DNA of 64,000 nucleotides from Caryophanales bacterium (GTDB lineage Bacteria > Bacillota > Bacilli > Bacillales > Amphibacillaceae), in assembly GCA_026168805.1 (NCBI GenBank), contig JAPFDS010000043.1, positions 1 to 64,000 of the forward strand. Direction: 5' to 3'. A program made the position numbers and the translations under genes. The notes under the pieces were generated by a model. The model did no database searches, was not told where the DNA came from, and worked only from the letters and a program-made list of their open reading frames with translations. Within the stretch, counting starts at the first letter, position 1, and each line of letters starts with the position of its first letter. Shown here one piece after another: positions 32,577 through 42,156 of the stretch.

Positions 32577-33767
32577 ATGCAACAAGATGATACATCACAG
32601 AAGATTTGGACGAAAAGTTTTACGAGTTTAGCTCTTACTCAATTTATATTATTTACAGTATTTTATTCTTTATTAACTACACTGCCCATTTATGTCATAG
32701 AGGATTTAAATGGTTCAGAATCAAAAGCTGGTTTAGTCGTCACACTCATGCTCGCTTCCGCCATTTTAATTCGCCCTTTTACAGCGAAAATACTTGATCT
32801 ATTAACAAAGAAAAGAACTCTAATCATTAGTGTACTAGCTTTTATGATTACGACGTTCATTTATTTATTCATCGAGACATTTACAGCATTACTTGTTCTT
32901 CGGTTTATCCATGGAATCTCTTTTGCTCTTGTAACGACAGCAACAAGTGCAATCGCAGCTGATATCATACCAAAGGCCCGTCGCGGTGCTGGCTTAGGCT
33001 ATTTTGCAATGGCTATGAACCTAGCAGTAGTAGCTGGGCCTTTCATTGGATTAAGTCTTCTACAATTCATTTCTTTCAAACAATTTTTCGCCATCCTTAG
33101 TATTTTAATGGTCGTTAGCTTATTATTTTCATTCATGGTAACCGTGCATGAACACGCCCATGCACGAACATCATTATCATTAAAGCTAACGGATTTGGTA
33201 GAAATAAAAGCTTTACCGATTGCAGGAATTAGTGGAATCGTCGGTGTTGCTTATGCGAGTATATTATCTTTTGTTCCTGTATTCGCAGAAGAAAATGGGT
33301 TGGAAACAACCGCAAACTATTTCTTTCTAGTCTTTGCCATCGTAATGATTGCTTCACGCCCGACACTGGGAAGATTGTTCGATGAACGGGGCGCAAAAAC
33401 GGTTCTTGTTCCTAGTTTAGTAGTCTTTGCTATTGGTCTATTTGTCCTGAGTGTAACAAGTGGAAGTGTACTATTATTAATTGCAGGTGGAGTTATTGGT
33501 CTTGGGTATGGATCCCTTTTACCAGGGTTTCAAGCGCTATCTGTCCAAAGTACATCGATGGATCGAAGCGGACATGCAATGTCAACGTTCTTTATCTTTT
33601 ATGATCTAGGTATTGCTTTCGGTGCATTTATTTGGGGGCTTGTCATCGCTGGCTCTGGTTTTCATGCGATGTATATTTCAGGTGCAGTCCTCATGCTTAT
33701 CACGACAATCATTCTATATGTATATTTAACAAAGAAACAAAAAAATGATGAGGCTGGGACAAATTAA
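32577..33767 (+). CDS. MFS efflux transporter, 12 TM
   Basis: A 396-residue major facilitator of the DHA1 type with about 12 helices; motif A-like LDLLTKKRTLIISV follows TM2 and RFIHGISFALVTTATSA lies in TM4. Substrate unknown (similar to YwoG-type exporters). Start follows ATAGGAGAATTT. Its last codons (EAGTN and stop) are supplied by the left terminal repeat of palindromic element B, so the element has entered the 3' end of the gene. Confidence 0.85.
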   Translation: MQQDDTSQKIWTKSFTSLALTQFILFTVFYSLLTTLPIYVIEDLNGSESKAGLVVTLMLASAILIRPFTAKILDLLTKKRTLIISVLAFMITTFIYLFIETFTALLVLRFIHGISFALVTTATSAIAADIIPKARRGAGLGYFAMAMNLAVVAGPFIGLSLLQFISFKQFFAILSILMVVSLLFSFMVTVHEHAHARTSLSLKLTDLVEIKALPIAGISGIVGVAYASILSFVPVFAEENGLETTANYFFLVFAIVMIASRPTLGRLFDERGAKTVLVPSLVVFAIGLFVLSVTSGSVLLLIAGGVIGLGYGSLLPGFQALSVQSTSMDRSGHAMSTFFIFYDLGIAFGAFIWGLVIAGSGFHAMYISGAVLMLITTIILYVYLTKKQKNDEAGTN

Positions 33768-34013
33768 AGTTGTACCTCCAAAAATACGAATAACACTCTA
33801 ATCTAGCGTAGGAAATATACGGAGACTAGTGAAGAATGAACTGCAATTCTTCTTCCCCGCGGGAGCAGAGGCATAGGCAAGACCCTGCCCCGGCAAGGAG
33901 GCTTGCCAGCCGCCCGCAGGAAAGCGAAGTGTATTTCCGAAGCGGATAATTCCACTTGTTAAATTAGAATGGTCGTATTTGAATTAACTTTAAATCTTTT
34001 GTCTCAACCTCAT
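33748..34013 (-). repeat. Palindromic repetitive element, copy B (inverted)
   Basis: A 266-bp element with termini ATGAGGCTGGGACAA and TTGTCTCAACCTCAT. In the reverse orientation it matches copy A, including CCGCTTCGGAAATA, CTTCGCTTTCCTGCGGGCGG and the CCCGCGGG segment, with an insertion-like stretch near 33822-33855. It lies between the convergent MFS and carboxymuconolactone-decarboxylase-family genes. Confidence 0.85.
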
Positions 34014-34018
34014 GCTCT

Positions 34019-34429
34019 TTATTCTTCAGATGATTGTATCGATACTCCCTCTTCTTTAAACACTTCTTGAGCAACGGTTAAAGCATTCAACACACTCGGA
34101 AATCCTGTATATGGTATGAGATGCATAATACATCCGATAATCTCATCAGGAGTTAACCCAACGGAAAGACCAGTTTTAATATGCATACCAATTTGCGGCT
34201 TTCCCTGTGCTACAAGAGCGGTAATCGTTGTAAGTACTTTTTGTTTATTCGTAATCCCAGGACGTGAATAAATATCTCCAAAAGCAAACTCTACCACATA
34301 TTTGCTTAAGTCAGGAGCTACATCTTTTAGCCCTTCACCAATATCCATAAAACCTGTTGGATGATCGTCATCTGCTGATGTAAGCTCTTGAATTTTATCG
34401 ATTCCTTTTTGATATTTTTCTGTCTCCAT
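34019..34429 (-). CDS. Carboxymuconolactone decarboxylase / AhpD-like family protein
   Basis: A 136-residue CMD-family protein: FAFGDIYSRPGITNKQKVL, ALVAQGKPQIGMHIKTGLSVGLTPDEI, and PYTGFPSVLNAL. The AhpD CxxC thiol pair is absent, so it belongs to the CMD branch rather than to peroxiredoxin partners. Substrate unknown. Its stop codon lies six bases from repeat element B. Confidence 0.85.
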   Translation of the reverse strand: METEKYQKGIDKIQELTSADDDHPTGFMDIGEGLKDVAPDLSKYVVEFAFGDIYSRPGITNKQKVLTTITALVAQGKPQIGMHIKTGLSVGLTPDEIIGCIMHLIPYTGFPSVLNALTVAQEVFKEEGVSIQSSEE

Positions 34430-34479
34430 TTACTATTCCCCCTTGAACATATGTAGATTTATACTTTCCTCATTAACAA

Positions 34480-35298
34480 TCACTTCTGCGTGACTACAAG
34501 ATCTCGAGATGAAGGCAATGCAATCTGTGCCTGATCAAAGGCTTCTTTCATTTCCTGACGTAAATCACGCTCACATTCCCATTGCAGGCCATTCTCTGTT
34601 TGACCGATAACGCGTAGAACAATCTCTTGCGTGTCAAATGCTTGTACACCAATGGCTTGAGGTGCTTCTTTAAATCGCTCATCAGTTTCAAATCGTGCAC
34701 AAACCTCATTTAATATTTCAATTGCCTCGTTAATATTGTCATCATAACTTAAACCAATATCAACAAGGGCTCGCATATTCCCACGAGAATGGTTCGCGAC
34801 TCCTTCAATAAATCGATTGGGAACAAAGTTGAGTGTTCCGTCGAAACTTCGAATTTTAGTCGTTCTCAAGCCTACTTCTTCAACCACTCCGTCATATCCT
34901 GCTGTTGTTACATAATCATCAATTTCAAGTTGTCGTTCAACTAAAATAAAGAATCCAGTAACAATATCACTCACAAGACCTTGCGCGCCAAAGGCTACGG
35001 CAAGACCTAGTACACCTGCCCCTACAATAAGTGGGCCGATTTCAATTCCGATCGCTGAAAAGAACATTAACCCAAACAAAAACAATAAAACATAGGAATA
35101 TATATTTACAAGTAATTTATCTAACGTTTTCACCCGAGCAGGCGACGTTTTTTGATCTTTCGTTACCTTAACAATCGTGCGCTCGATGACTTTTCTTCCT
35201 ACTGGACGTGCAATCATATAAATTACGATTAGCAACACGAGTTTGAGTAACACCCGTACAATATGTACAACATCAATATCTATGCCGAATATTTCCAT
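34480..35298 (-). CDS. MscS-family mechanosensitive channel (second)
   Basis: A 272-residue canonical small-conductance channel: three helices, with pore helix GAGVLGLAVAFGAQGLVSDIVTGFF, followed by the beta domain (EIDDYVTTAGYDGVVEEVGLRTTKIRS split by a loop; PNRFIEGVANHSRG) and alpha/beta vestibule. It resembles B. subtilis YkuT. The ATG at 35298 follows AAGAGGTG; 35316 precedes that site. Confidence 0.88.
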   Translation of the reverse strand: MEIFGIDIDVVHIVRVLLKLVLLIVIYMIARPVGRKVIERTIVKVTKDQKTSPARVKTLDKLLVNIYSYVLLFLFGLMFFSAIGIEIGPLIVGAGVLGLAVAFGAQGLVSDIVTGFFILVERQLEIDDYVTTAGYDGVVEEVGLRTTKIRSFDGTLNFVPNRFIEGVANHSRGNMRALVDIGLSYDDNINEAIEILNEVCARFETDERFKEAPQAIGVQAFDTQEIVLRVIGQTENGLQWECERDLRQEMKEAFDQAQIALPSSRDLVVTQK

Positions 35299-35520
35299 TT
35301 GCTGCACCTCTTTCATAGTTGTTATCTAGTATTGATTGTTATCCTTTTAAATTAACCTATTTATAGGAGGAGGTCAAACAAATTCTTTATAATCGGTAGG
35401 ATCCTTCTTTTAAAGAGATGTAATTATCAAAATATTAAACTTTGTTCGTATTTTCTGGTACAATGCTTTAAACCCTCTGTTTCAACAAAGGGGTACATGA
35501 ATATCTGAAGGAGGAATAAA

Positions 35521-36459
35521 ATGAAAGTATTGGAAAGGATTAGTACAGCTGCTGGAAATACATTTGCCATCTGGGTAATCTTATTTGGTGTATTAGCTTT
35601 TATATTTCCTAGCGGGTTTTCTTGGATTGCACCACACATTTCTTTGTTACTCGGAATTATTATGTTTGGCATGGGGCTCACTTTGTCATTAGAGGATTTT
35701 AAAGGTATTGTGAAAGCTCCCAAAAGTGTCATTGTCGGCGTTGTCGCACAGTATACGATTATGCCTTTACTAGCTTTTGGATTAGCAAGTGTCTTTCAAC
35801 TGCCTCCAGAAGTTGCCGTGGGAGTTATTTTAGTAGGATGTTGTCCGGGCGGGACTGCTTCGAATGTCATGACATTTTTAGCGCGCGGAAACACTGCTTT
35901 ATCTGTTACGATCACAGCTTTTTCTACTATTCTAGCACCTATTTTAACACCAGCATTAACGTTGCTATTTGCGAGTAAATGGTTGCCTGTTTCTGCTGCG
36001 GATATGTTCTTATCTATCGTTCAAATTATTCTTATTCCTATTGTTCTCGGAATTATTGTACGAATATTTTTCTATCGACAAGTTGAAAAGAGTGAAAAGG
36101 CATTACCACTTATTTCCGTTATCGGAATCGTAGCAGTAGCTGCTGCTGTCGTCGCCGTAAATACAGATGAAATTGCATCGACTGGACTATTAATATTTTC
36201 TGTCGTTATTCTACATAACATCCTTGGTTTACTCATTGGATTCTTATTAGGAAAATTATTACGATTGGAGTTCAATGACCAAAAAGCAATTTCCATTGAG
36301 GTAGGCATGCAAAATTCTGGTCTCGGATCCGCACTTGCTTTGGCACACTTTGCACCTATTGCAGCCGTGCCAAGTGCCCTATTCAGCGTATGGCACAATA
36401 TTTCAGGTCCCTTACTCGCCACGTGGTGGGGAAAGAAAAGTAATGATGAACGTGTATAA
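35521..36459 (+). CDS. Bile acid:sodium symporter (BASS) family transporter
   Basis: A 312-residue transporter with about ten helices. BASS hallmarks are GMGLTLSLEDF, VGCCPGGTASNVMTFLARGN and the crossover motif EVGMQNSGLGSALA. Bacterial members carry bile acids, pantoate or keto acids with sodium; the B. subtilis counterpart is YocS. Start follows AAGGAGG. Monocistronic with its own terminator. Confidence 0.88.
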   Translation: MKVLERISTAAGNTFAIWVILFGVLAFIFPSGFSWIAPHISLLLGIIMFGMGLTLSLEDFKGIVKAPKSVIVGVVAQYTIMPLLAFGLASVFQLPPEVAVGVILVGCCPGGTASNVMTFLARGNTALSVTITAFSTILAPILTPALTLLFASKWLPVSAADMFLSIVQIILIPIVLGIIVRIFFYRQVEKSEKALPLISVIGIVAVAAAVVAVNTDEIASTGLLIFSVVILHNILGLLIGFLLGKLLRLEFNDQKAISIEVGMQNSGLGSALALAHFAPIAAVPSALFSVWHNISGPLLATWWGKKSNDERV

Positions 36460-36474
36460 CTACTAGTGAATCAC

Positions 36475-36513
36475 AAACACCCTACAAATGAACGGTTCAT
36501 TTGTAGGGTGTTT
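36475..36513. terminator. Terminator of the BASS gene
   Basis: AAACACCCTACAAATGAA-CGG-TTCATTTGTAGGGTGTTT, perfect 18-bp arms. Confidence 0.85.
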
Positions 36514-36553
36514 ACAATGCTCATCTCTTTAAAAATCGAATGTACAATCCTGA

Positions 36554-36928
36554 TTACCTCTGTTCGTCTTGTTCAAAACAAATATATACGTGGATGAGTG
36601 CGAACATGTATAAAATTACAAAAGCGAAGAGACTACCGATGAACCAGATGGAAGCAATCAAAAAAATTAGACAGTAAACGATGTACATAATGAACCACGA
36701 TTTCTTTCGGGCTACAATCAAATAGTAATAAGCGACCCATTTGAGAATATCAATCCCGATCAAAACAGATAACAAAAGTATCCACGACACCGTGTCCTTC
36801 GTCGTTCCTCCATCTGCTGTGACTAAAGATCCTACAGCAGCAAAAAACAAAGTGAAAATTCCAAACGCACATGTGCTGATGACATTTAAAATAAATAACG
36901 GTATTGCCCCTGTTCTCTGCTTTTTCAT
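36554..36928 (-). CDS. Small four-helix membrane protein, unknown
   Basis: A 124-residue protein with about four hydrophobic helices and short charged loops (RKKSW) and a C-terminal FEQDEQR. No family recognised. Ribosome site AGGAGG precedes the start. Convergent with the BASS gene. Confidence 0.65.
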   Translation of the reverse strand: MKKQRTGAIPLFILNVISTCAFGIFTLFFAAVGSLVTADGGTTKDTVSWILLLSVLIGIDILKWVAYYYLIVARKKSWFIMYIVYCLIFLIASIWFIGSLFAFVILYMFALIHVYICFEQDEQR

Positions 36929-37090
36929 ATATCCTCCTTTACGAAAAAGTGCTCATAAATGTATTAGCGTATAATGTTATATGTAATCATATCCTACTGA
37001 AAGTAATAATTGAACGCAAATAGGGAAAAATAAGTTCGATTATACAATAAAAATACGTATACAACCATTGAAATATAGGAGGTATATCCA

Positions 37091-37810
37091 ATGATACCGA
37101 AAAGACGCTGGCCATGGGTAGCTCAACAAAACTGGGAAGACATTGTTTTTATCCATAAGCCAGTTGATCATGAGGCACTTAGGCCATTTGTACCTTATCC
37201 ATTTGAAATTGATACGCATAACAAACAAGCATGGATTAGTATTGTTCTTTTTCGTGCTACACAGAGCCGTCTCCGCTTGATGCCATCTTTACTGTCCTTT
37301 CCATCATTTTATCAAATGAACTTCCGGACGTATGTGCGTTTTGGGGATGAACGTGGTGTGTACTTTTTTAATATACATGCGAACAATTCGCTTGTAACGA
37401 CTGTTGGAAAGGCGTCTGGTATGCCCTTTAATACATCCCCGATGATCATAGACCAAGATAGAGACCGGCGGTTGTTTAAAGCCAATCAATTATTTAATCA
37501 TCCGGAAAGTACGCTCCATGTATCCTATCAACCAACAGCTCAACAAGTGAACATGCATCGTGATGAATTACCACACTTCTTAGCAGAGCGGTACGCTATT
37601 TGGATGATTCGAGAGAAGACGATTATAAAAGCACCCATTTTTCATTCCCATTGGAAACTAAGAAAGGCCGATATTTCCGTGCTGGAATCTACCCATATGC
37701 CATTTTCGATAACAGATGACGATATTGCTCATTATGTGGATTTCAAACACTCTTTCCTTCATCCATTTGAAAAAGTTGGAATAGTTGACCCATATAACCA
37801 ACCATACTGA
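37091..37810 (+). CDS. yqjF: DUF2071 / YqjF-family protein
   Basis: A 239-residue protein of the YqjF (DUF2071, acetoacetate-decarboxylase-like fold) family: QNWEDIVFIHKPVDHEALRPFVP, QMNFRTYVRF and GVYFFNIHANNSL are typical. Function unknown; no catalytic lysine is claimed. AGGAGG lies before the ATG. It is followed by the S8 protease gene 110 bp on, probably separately transcribed. Confidence 0.8.
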   Translation: MIPKRRWPWVAQQNWEDIVFIHKPVDHEALRPFVPYPFEIDTHNKQAWISIVLFRATQSRLRLMPSLLSFPSFYQMNFRTYVRFGDERGVYFFNIHANNSLVTTVGKASGMPFNTSPMIIDQDRDRRLFKANQLFNHPESTLHVSYQPTAQQVNMHRDELPHFLAERYAIWMIREKTIIKAPIFHSHWKLRKADISVLESTHMPFSITDDDIAHYVDFKHSFLHPFEKVGIVDPYNQPY

Positions 37811-37920
37811 CGACTTAGACATGAAAAGGCGCACGTTTATCGAAGTCTATTGCTCTTTCTCTTAAACATCAGTATGTTACAAGTGAGAAAAGCTATTTTA
37901 AGCAAAAAGGAGAACTTCTT

Positions 37921-40245
37921 ATGCCAACGAATGAACAAATAGATGTAATCGTTCACTTAAGTGAGCAGCCCATTGTCTTACAAAAACAAACGACTAAAAA
38001 AAGAGCAACGTCAGTAGATAAACAGCAACAACACGTCCTTCATGAAATGAATATTAGAAATATTCACTATAAACTTCTGCACATATACCAAACGATTATC
38101 AATGCTATTTCGATCACCGTTGATGCTAAAGAAATACATAAGCTTCATTCTATTCCCGGCGTAGTATTGATTGAACCCAATCTAGAAGTAAAAGCAATGG
38201 GAAACACGTCCAACCATCATAAACATTCATTCGCCGAAGAAGTCGACCCCATGTTTTCAGAGATAAAAGCTCTTTGGGCTGAAGGAATCGAAGGCCAACA
38301 TATAAAAGTAGCCGTACTTGATACTGGGATTGATCAACATCATCCTGATATAAAAGATGCCTATAAAGGCGGAATGAACTTTATTGATCAGTCAGATACG
38401 GCATATTACAATCGAGTAAGGGACGATCATGACCCTTCTGAGACTTCCCCTGACGAACGTCCCGCAGATGCACCTGAAAAATATCCGTCCAATGGGAATC
38501 CCTATGAAACCTATCATGGTACACACATTTCCGGGATTATCGCAGGAAAACATACAAATGGTGTGAAAGGCGTCGCGCCTAAAGTTGATCTGTATGCATA
38601 CCGTGTACTTGGTGCATATACAAGTGGAGACATGTCTACCATTATTAAAGGTATTGAAGAAGCAGTCATTCAAAAAATGGATGTTATTAATCTATCATTA
38701 AGTGATGATAGTGACTTAGAAAGTCATGCGATGTCCATTGCTGTGAACAACGCTGTTTTAGCTGGGTCTGTTGTTGTAAGCACCGCTGGAAATACCGGAT
38801 CTGTTAGGGGTTCCGTCCGAGCTCCAGGCACATCGAGACTCGGAATTGCCGTGGGGAATTCGACCCTATCCGATGAAATAGACGGCTCAAGTTCACGGGG
38901 ACCTTCACGACCAAAATTTGATATTAAACCCGATATTGTAGCACCAGGAACAGAGGCTTTGTCTACGATGCCGAGGTATGAAAATCATCCAGAGGCCTAC
39001 AAAGATGCATACAAAATAGAAACTGGAACATCCCAGTCAGCACCTTATATCACCGGGATTGCAGCACTGATCAAACAAGCACATCCTGACTTTACACCAT
39101 TCGATATTAAAATAGCTCTTACAAATACAGCGAAAGTACTTCATACACAATCATATAATGTGTTCGATCAAGGTTCAGGACGTGTGCAACCATATGCAGC
39201 CGTTCATCCTAGTATTCTCGCGTATACCGTTGAAAATATCGATAAAAATGGTGAAGGAGAAATCGTTGAAAATAAAAAAGGTGCGGTTACATTTGGAGCC
39301 GTCTCACTACATGAAGCTGTTTCGATAACGAAACCCATTATTGTGACAGACATCAAAGGGCACGGCGGAATGTACGACGTAGCCGTTCACGTAACACAAC
39401 CTTTTGAAGGAGCAACAGTAACTGTTGACCAACCTTCATTTACATTAAATGGCGAATGTGTGCTTCACGTCACGTTAACCGCTGATGAACATCAACATCC
39501 GAAATATCGCGATGAAATGTTAGGGTATATTCATATCACTAGTCAAGATACGTCTGTCGAAGTTTCCCTCCCATTTGCAGCTGACTTTAGTGACGGAGCA
39601 ACTGTCACACCTGCCATTGAGGAGTTTACTATACCTAAAAAAGATATATCATCTGACCTAGAAGAAAATGATATCGATGTAACATTATCGATTACGAGTG
39701 ATTTGTCCTATCCTTCCCTTGAAGTTACGGACTACGTATCAAAAGTGCCAATGGACAGCTTGTTTTATGACAATGGCGTCAGTTTAGGTACACGAAAATT
39801 TCCAGTGCTTCACACATATACCTCTTCATGGACAAATGAAACGACCGTGTTTGAAGATGGAATGTATTCGATTGACTTTTCAGGCATGGCAGCGGATGAA
39901 CAACTAACAAGTAGTATTGGACCTATTTTTATCAAGTCTACGAAACCGATCATTACTGGTTCCATGCATGGATCACATGTGGAAGGCCATGTAACCGATC
40001 AGTACATTGATTTTAAACAAGCGTTAACCGAGTTGGATGAAGGATTTGATATCAATGAAAAGCTGCATGCATCATACACGATCACTCATGATGGAAAGAT
40101 AGATACACCCGTGCTTTTCTTACTCAACCAAGATGGCACATATTCGATTGAGCTTGATACCGGTGTGGCTCAAAAAGATTCTATGACAATAACCATCACA
40201 GATGCTGCAGGAAATACGGGGAGTACATGTTTTGCGCTCAATTAA
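37921..40245 (+). CDS. Subtilisin-family (S8) serine protease without signal peptide
   Basis: A 774-residue protease. An I9-type propeptide (about 5-95) precedes the S8 domain with Asp134 (AVLDTGI), His199 (YHGTHISGI), oxyanion Asn291 (STAGNTG) and Ser371 (GTSQSAP). A C-terminal beta-rich region (about 430-774) resembles the Vpr type. Vpr-like enzymes are normally secreted, yet the N-terminus (MPTNEQIDVIVHLSEQ) is hydrophilic and starts right after AAAAGGAG, so no signal peptide is encoded. It may be intracellular, released by lysis or spore-associated. Repeat element C follows its stop. Confidence 0.88.
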   Translation: MPTNEQIDVIVHLSEQPIVLQKQTTKKRATSVDKQQQHVLHEMNIRNIHYKLLHIYQTIINAISITVDAKEIHKLHSIPGVVLIEPNLEVKAMGNTSNHHKHSFAEEVDPMFSEIKALWAEGIEGQHIKVAVLDTGIDQHHPDIKDAYKGGMNFIDQSDTAYYNRVRDDHDPSETSPDERPADAPEKYPSNGNPYETYHGTHISGIIAGKHTNGVKGVAPKVDLYAYRVLGAYTSGDMSTIIKGIEEAVIQKMDVINLSLSDDSDLESHAMSIAVNNAVLAGSVVVSTAGNTGSVRGSVRAPGTSRLGIAVGNSTLSDEIDGSSSRGPSRPKFDIKPDIVAPGTEALSTMPRYENHPEAYKDAYKIETGTSQSAPYITGIAALIKQAHPDFTPFDIKIALTNTAKVLHTQSYNVFDQGSGRVQPYAAVHPSILAYTVENIDKNGEGEIVENKKGAVTFGAVSLHEAVSITKPIIVTDIKGHGGMYDVAVHVTQPFEGATVTVDQPSFTLNGECVLHVTLTADEHQHPKYRDEMLGYIHITSQDTSVEVSLPFAADFSDGATVTPAIEEFTIPKKDISSDLEENDIDVTLSITSDLSYPSLEVTDYVSKVPMDSLFYDNGVSLGTRKFPVLHTYTSSWTNETTVFEDGMYSIDFSGMAADEQLTSSIGPIFIKSTKPIITGSMHGSHVEGHVTDQYIDFKQALTELDEGFDINEKLHASYTITHDGKIDTPVLFLLNQDGTYSIELDTGVAQKDSMTITITDAAGNTGSTCFALN

Positions 40246-40249
40246 AAAC

Positions 40250-40395
40250 ATGAGGTTGAGACAAGAGTTTTAAAGTTCACTCAAATACGAACATTCTAAT
40301 TTAACAAGTGGAATTACCCGCTTCGGAAATATACTTCGCTAAATTAGAATGTTATTCGTATTTTGGGAGTTACAACTTTGATTTGTCTCAACCTC
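40250..40395 (+). repeat. Palindromic repetitive element, copy C (internally deleted)
   Basis: A 146-bp version with termini ATGAGGTTGAGACAA and TTGTCTCAACCTC. It matches copy A along both ends, but A's 7914-8010 (97 bp, the GC-rich core) is missing exactly between two GCT triplets. It lies between convergent genes like A and B. Confidence 0.88.
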
Positions 40396-40416
40396 TTGCA
40401 TGTGTACAACCCTGAT

Positions 40417-40686
40417 CTACGGCATGTTATTTGGGCTTTCATACGCTTGTTGAATTTGTTCCTGTACTTTTTGTAAGTTCTGTTCTTCCTGTTGCAGTTG
40501 CTGTGATTGTAGGTCATGAGCATTCCCTAGTTGACTTTGTGCCTGTTGAACTTGCTGTTGTGCTTGATGGAGCTGCTGCTCTGCTTGTTTCACCTGCTGT
40601 TGGCTATTACTTGTTTGCGCCTGTTGAACAGCTTCTAGAGCTTGTTGTGCAGATTGAATGGCATGTTGCAATTGTTTTTGTACCAT
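40417..40686 (-). CDS. Glutamine-rich coiled-coil protein, 89 aa
   Basis: About one third of the residues are Gln, in a repetitive heptad-like pattern (QQALEAVQQAQ, EQQLHQAQQQVQQAQSQL), predicting one long helix. No membrane segment or signal. The ATG at 40686 follows GAGGAGGTCAC; the longer frame from 40770 lacks a ribosome site. Similar small Gln-rich proteins occur in sporulating bacilli, but no family is recognised. Confidence 0.6.
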   Translation of the reverse strand: MVQKQLQHAIQSAQQALEAVQQAQTSNSQQQVKQAEQQLHQAQQQVQQAQSQLGNAHDLQSQQLQQEEQNLQKVQEQIQQAYESPNNMP

Positions 40687-40788
40687 GAATAGTGACCTCC
40701 TCGTTCGTTTGTCGCTACCAATAAGTGCATAACAAGCCTTATCATGTTTCAATTCAAACGTTTTATACAAGGATAATCACAGTGACTC

Positions 40789-41976
40789 TTAGTATGGATT
40801 TTTTTCATAATTTTTTAACGCTACATACAAAAGTGTACAATGCTGGAAGTTTCTTAAGTCGAGGGATGTTCGTTTTTCAATTTTATCTAAACGATAAATT
40901 AAAGTATTTCGGTGAATAAATAGCTTTTCAGCAGCCTTACTTATAACCATATTCTCTTCACAGTACGCGAGAAAATCACGCCTTAAGTCTTCGAAGTTTT
41001 CATCAGCTATTAAAGGTCTTAGTCGATCATAAATCTTCTGTTGCAATCGATCATCAATATTCTTTGGCAATAACTCCAATAACACATCCCAATGATGATA
41101 ACTATATATTTGTCGATTGGTAGGATGCTTTTTTCCATAATCTATTAAAAATTCTGCTTCATAATAAGATTCGTGAACATACTGAAGTGAATTACGTAAA
41201 CTACCTACAGACACAACAACATCAAACACATCGTACGTCTTTAACATATGTATAAATGATTGGCTATGCTCCGTAAACTGTTGCATCATTTCACCATACA
41301 TTTCGTCAGATTCTACTGCTTTTAGCACAATCATTTTTTCGAGATTTAAAAAGGCACATATATCCTTATCGCCAATATTAAATGCTTGATGGATACAATG
41401 TAGCAGCTCTTCTTTTGAATGATTGGCTGAAAATGGCCGCCTTTTATACCTATTCATAAGGGAATCCCCTATGTCGACGACTATACAAAAGTATTGAGAC
41501 TCATAACGTACTTGGAGCATCTCGCAATATTGTTTAATCCTTGTAGTATTCGTTATTTCATTTAGTAAAACATACTGTAAGAACGCTTCTAGCGTTTCGC
41601 GTTCTAAATCTTTTAATTGTTTGTGAAATGTTTCTTGCCACGTCATTTCTACATACTTTTTAATTAATTGGGCATGCGGCTTTACTTCCTCTGGTGAACC
41701 AATAATTCCAAGTACTCCTACGGTTTTATTAGCAAACTTTAATGGTACAGCCACTCCCGCAAATACATTATCCAACTTGACGACCTTCTCCTCATCAAAC
41801 AACATAAAGTCATCTTTTAGCAACACTTCTTTCGATGGTTTATGCAATGTCCCGATTCGGCTTTCATCTGTTGATCCAATAATATACCCTTTTTCGTCAC
41901 TTAAACTTATCGGAAAAGACAAAATTCCTGAAACCGCTTTCACAACTTTTTGTGCAACTTGCACGAATTCGTTCAT
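40789..41976 (-). CDS. CdaR/PucR-type transcriptional regulator
   Basis: A 395-residue regulator: N-terminal sugar-diacid recognition domain (about 1-135; FPISLSDEKGYIIGSTD, GVAVPLKFANKTVGVLGI), a GGDEF-like middle and a C-terminal PucR helix-turn-helix (about 330-390; SKAAEKLFIHRNTLIYRLDK). CdaR proteins activate genes for uptake and breakdown of small acids. It is divergent from an amino-acid oxidase and transporter, its likely targets. Confidence 0.85.
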   Translation of the reverse strand: MNEFVQVAQKVVKAVSGILSFPISLSDEKGYIIGSTDESRIGTLHKPSKEVLLKDDFMLFDEEKVVKLDNVFAGVAVPLKFANKTVGVLGIIGSPEEVKPHAQLIKKYVEMTWQETFHKQLKDLERETLEAFLQYVLLNEITNTTRIKQYCEMLQVRYESQYFCIVVDIGDSLMNRYKRRPFSANHSKEELLHCIHQAFNIGDKDICAFLNLEKMIVLKAVESDEMYGEMMQQFTEHSQSFIHMLKTYDVFDVVVSVGSLRNSLQYVHESYYEAEFLIDYGKKHPTNRQIYSYHHWDVLLELLPKNIDDRLQQKIYDRLRPLIADENFEDLRRDFLAYCEENMVISKAAEKLFIHRNTLIYRLDKIEKRTSLDLRNFQHCTLLYVALKNYEKNPY

Positions 41977-42156
41977 GAAGCCTTTCCCCCTTACTGCTGA
42001 GTGCTTTCATATCAACTCATACTACCTTTAAATATAAACAATTATTAATCAAGTAGCAAATATAGTATATTTTTAGCCAGTTTACCCATAGCTTTCAGAT
42101 GCCTATTCACGGTATAAATAATATATTAGAAATTATCAGACGATGAGGTGGTACAT

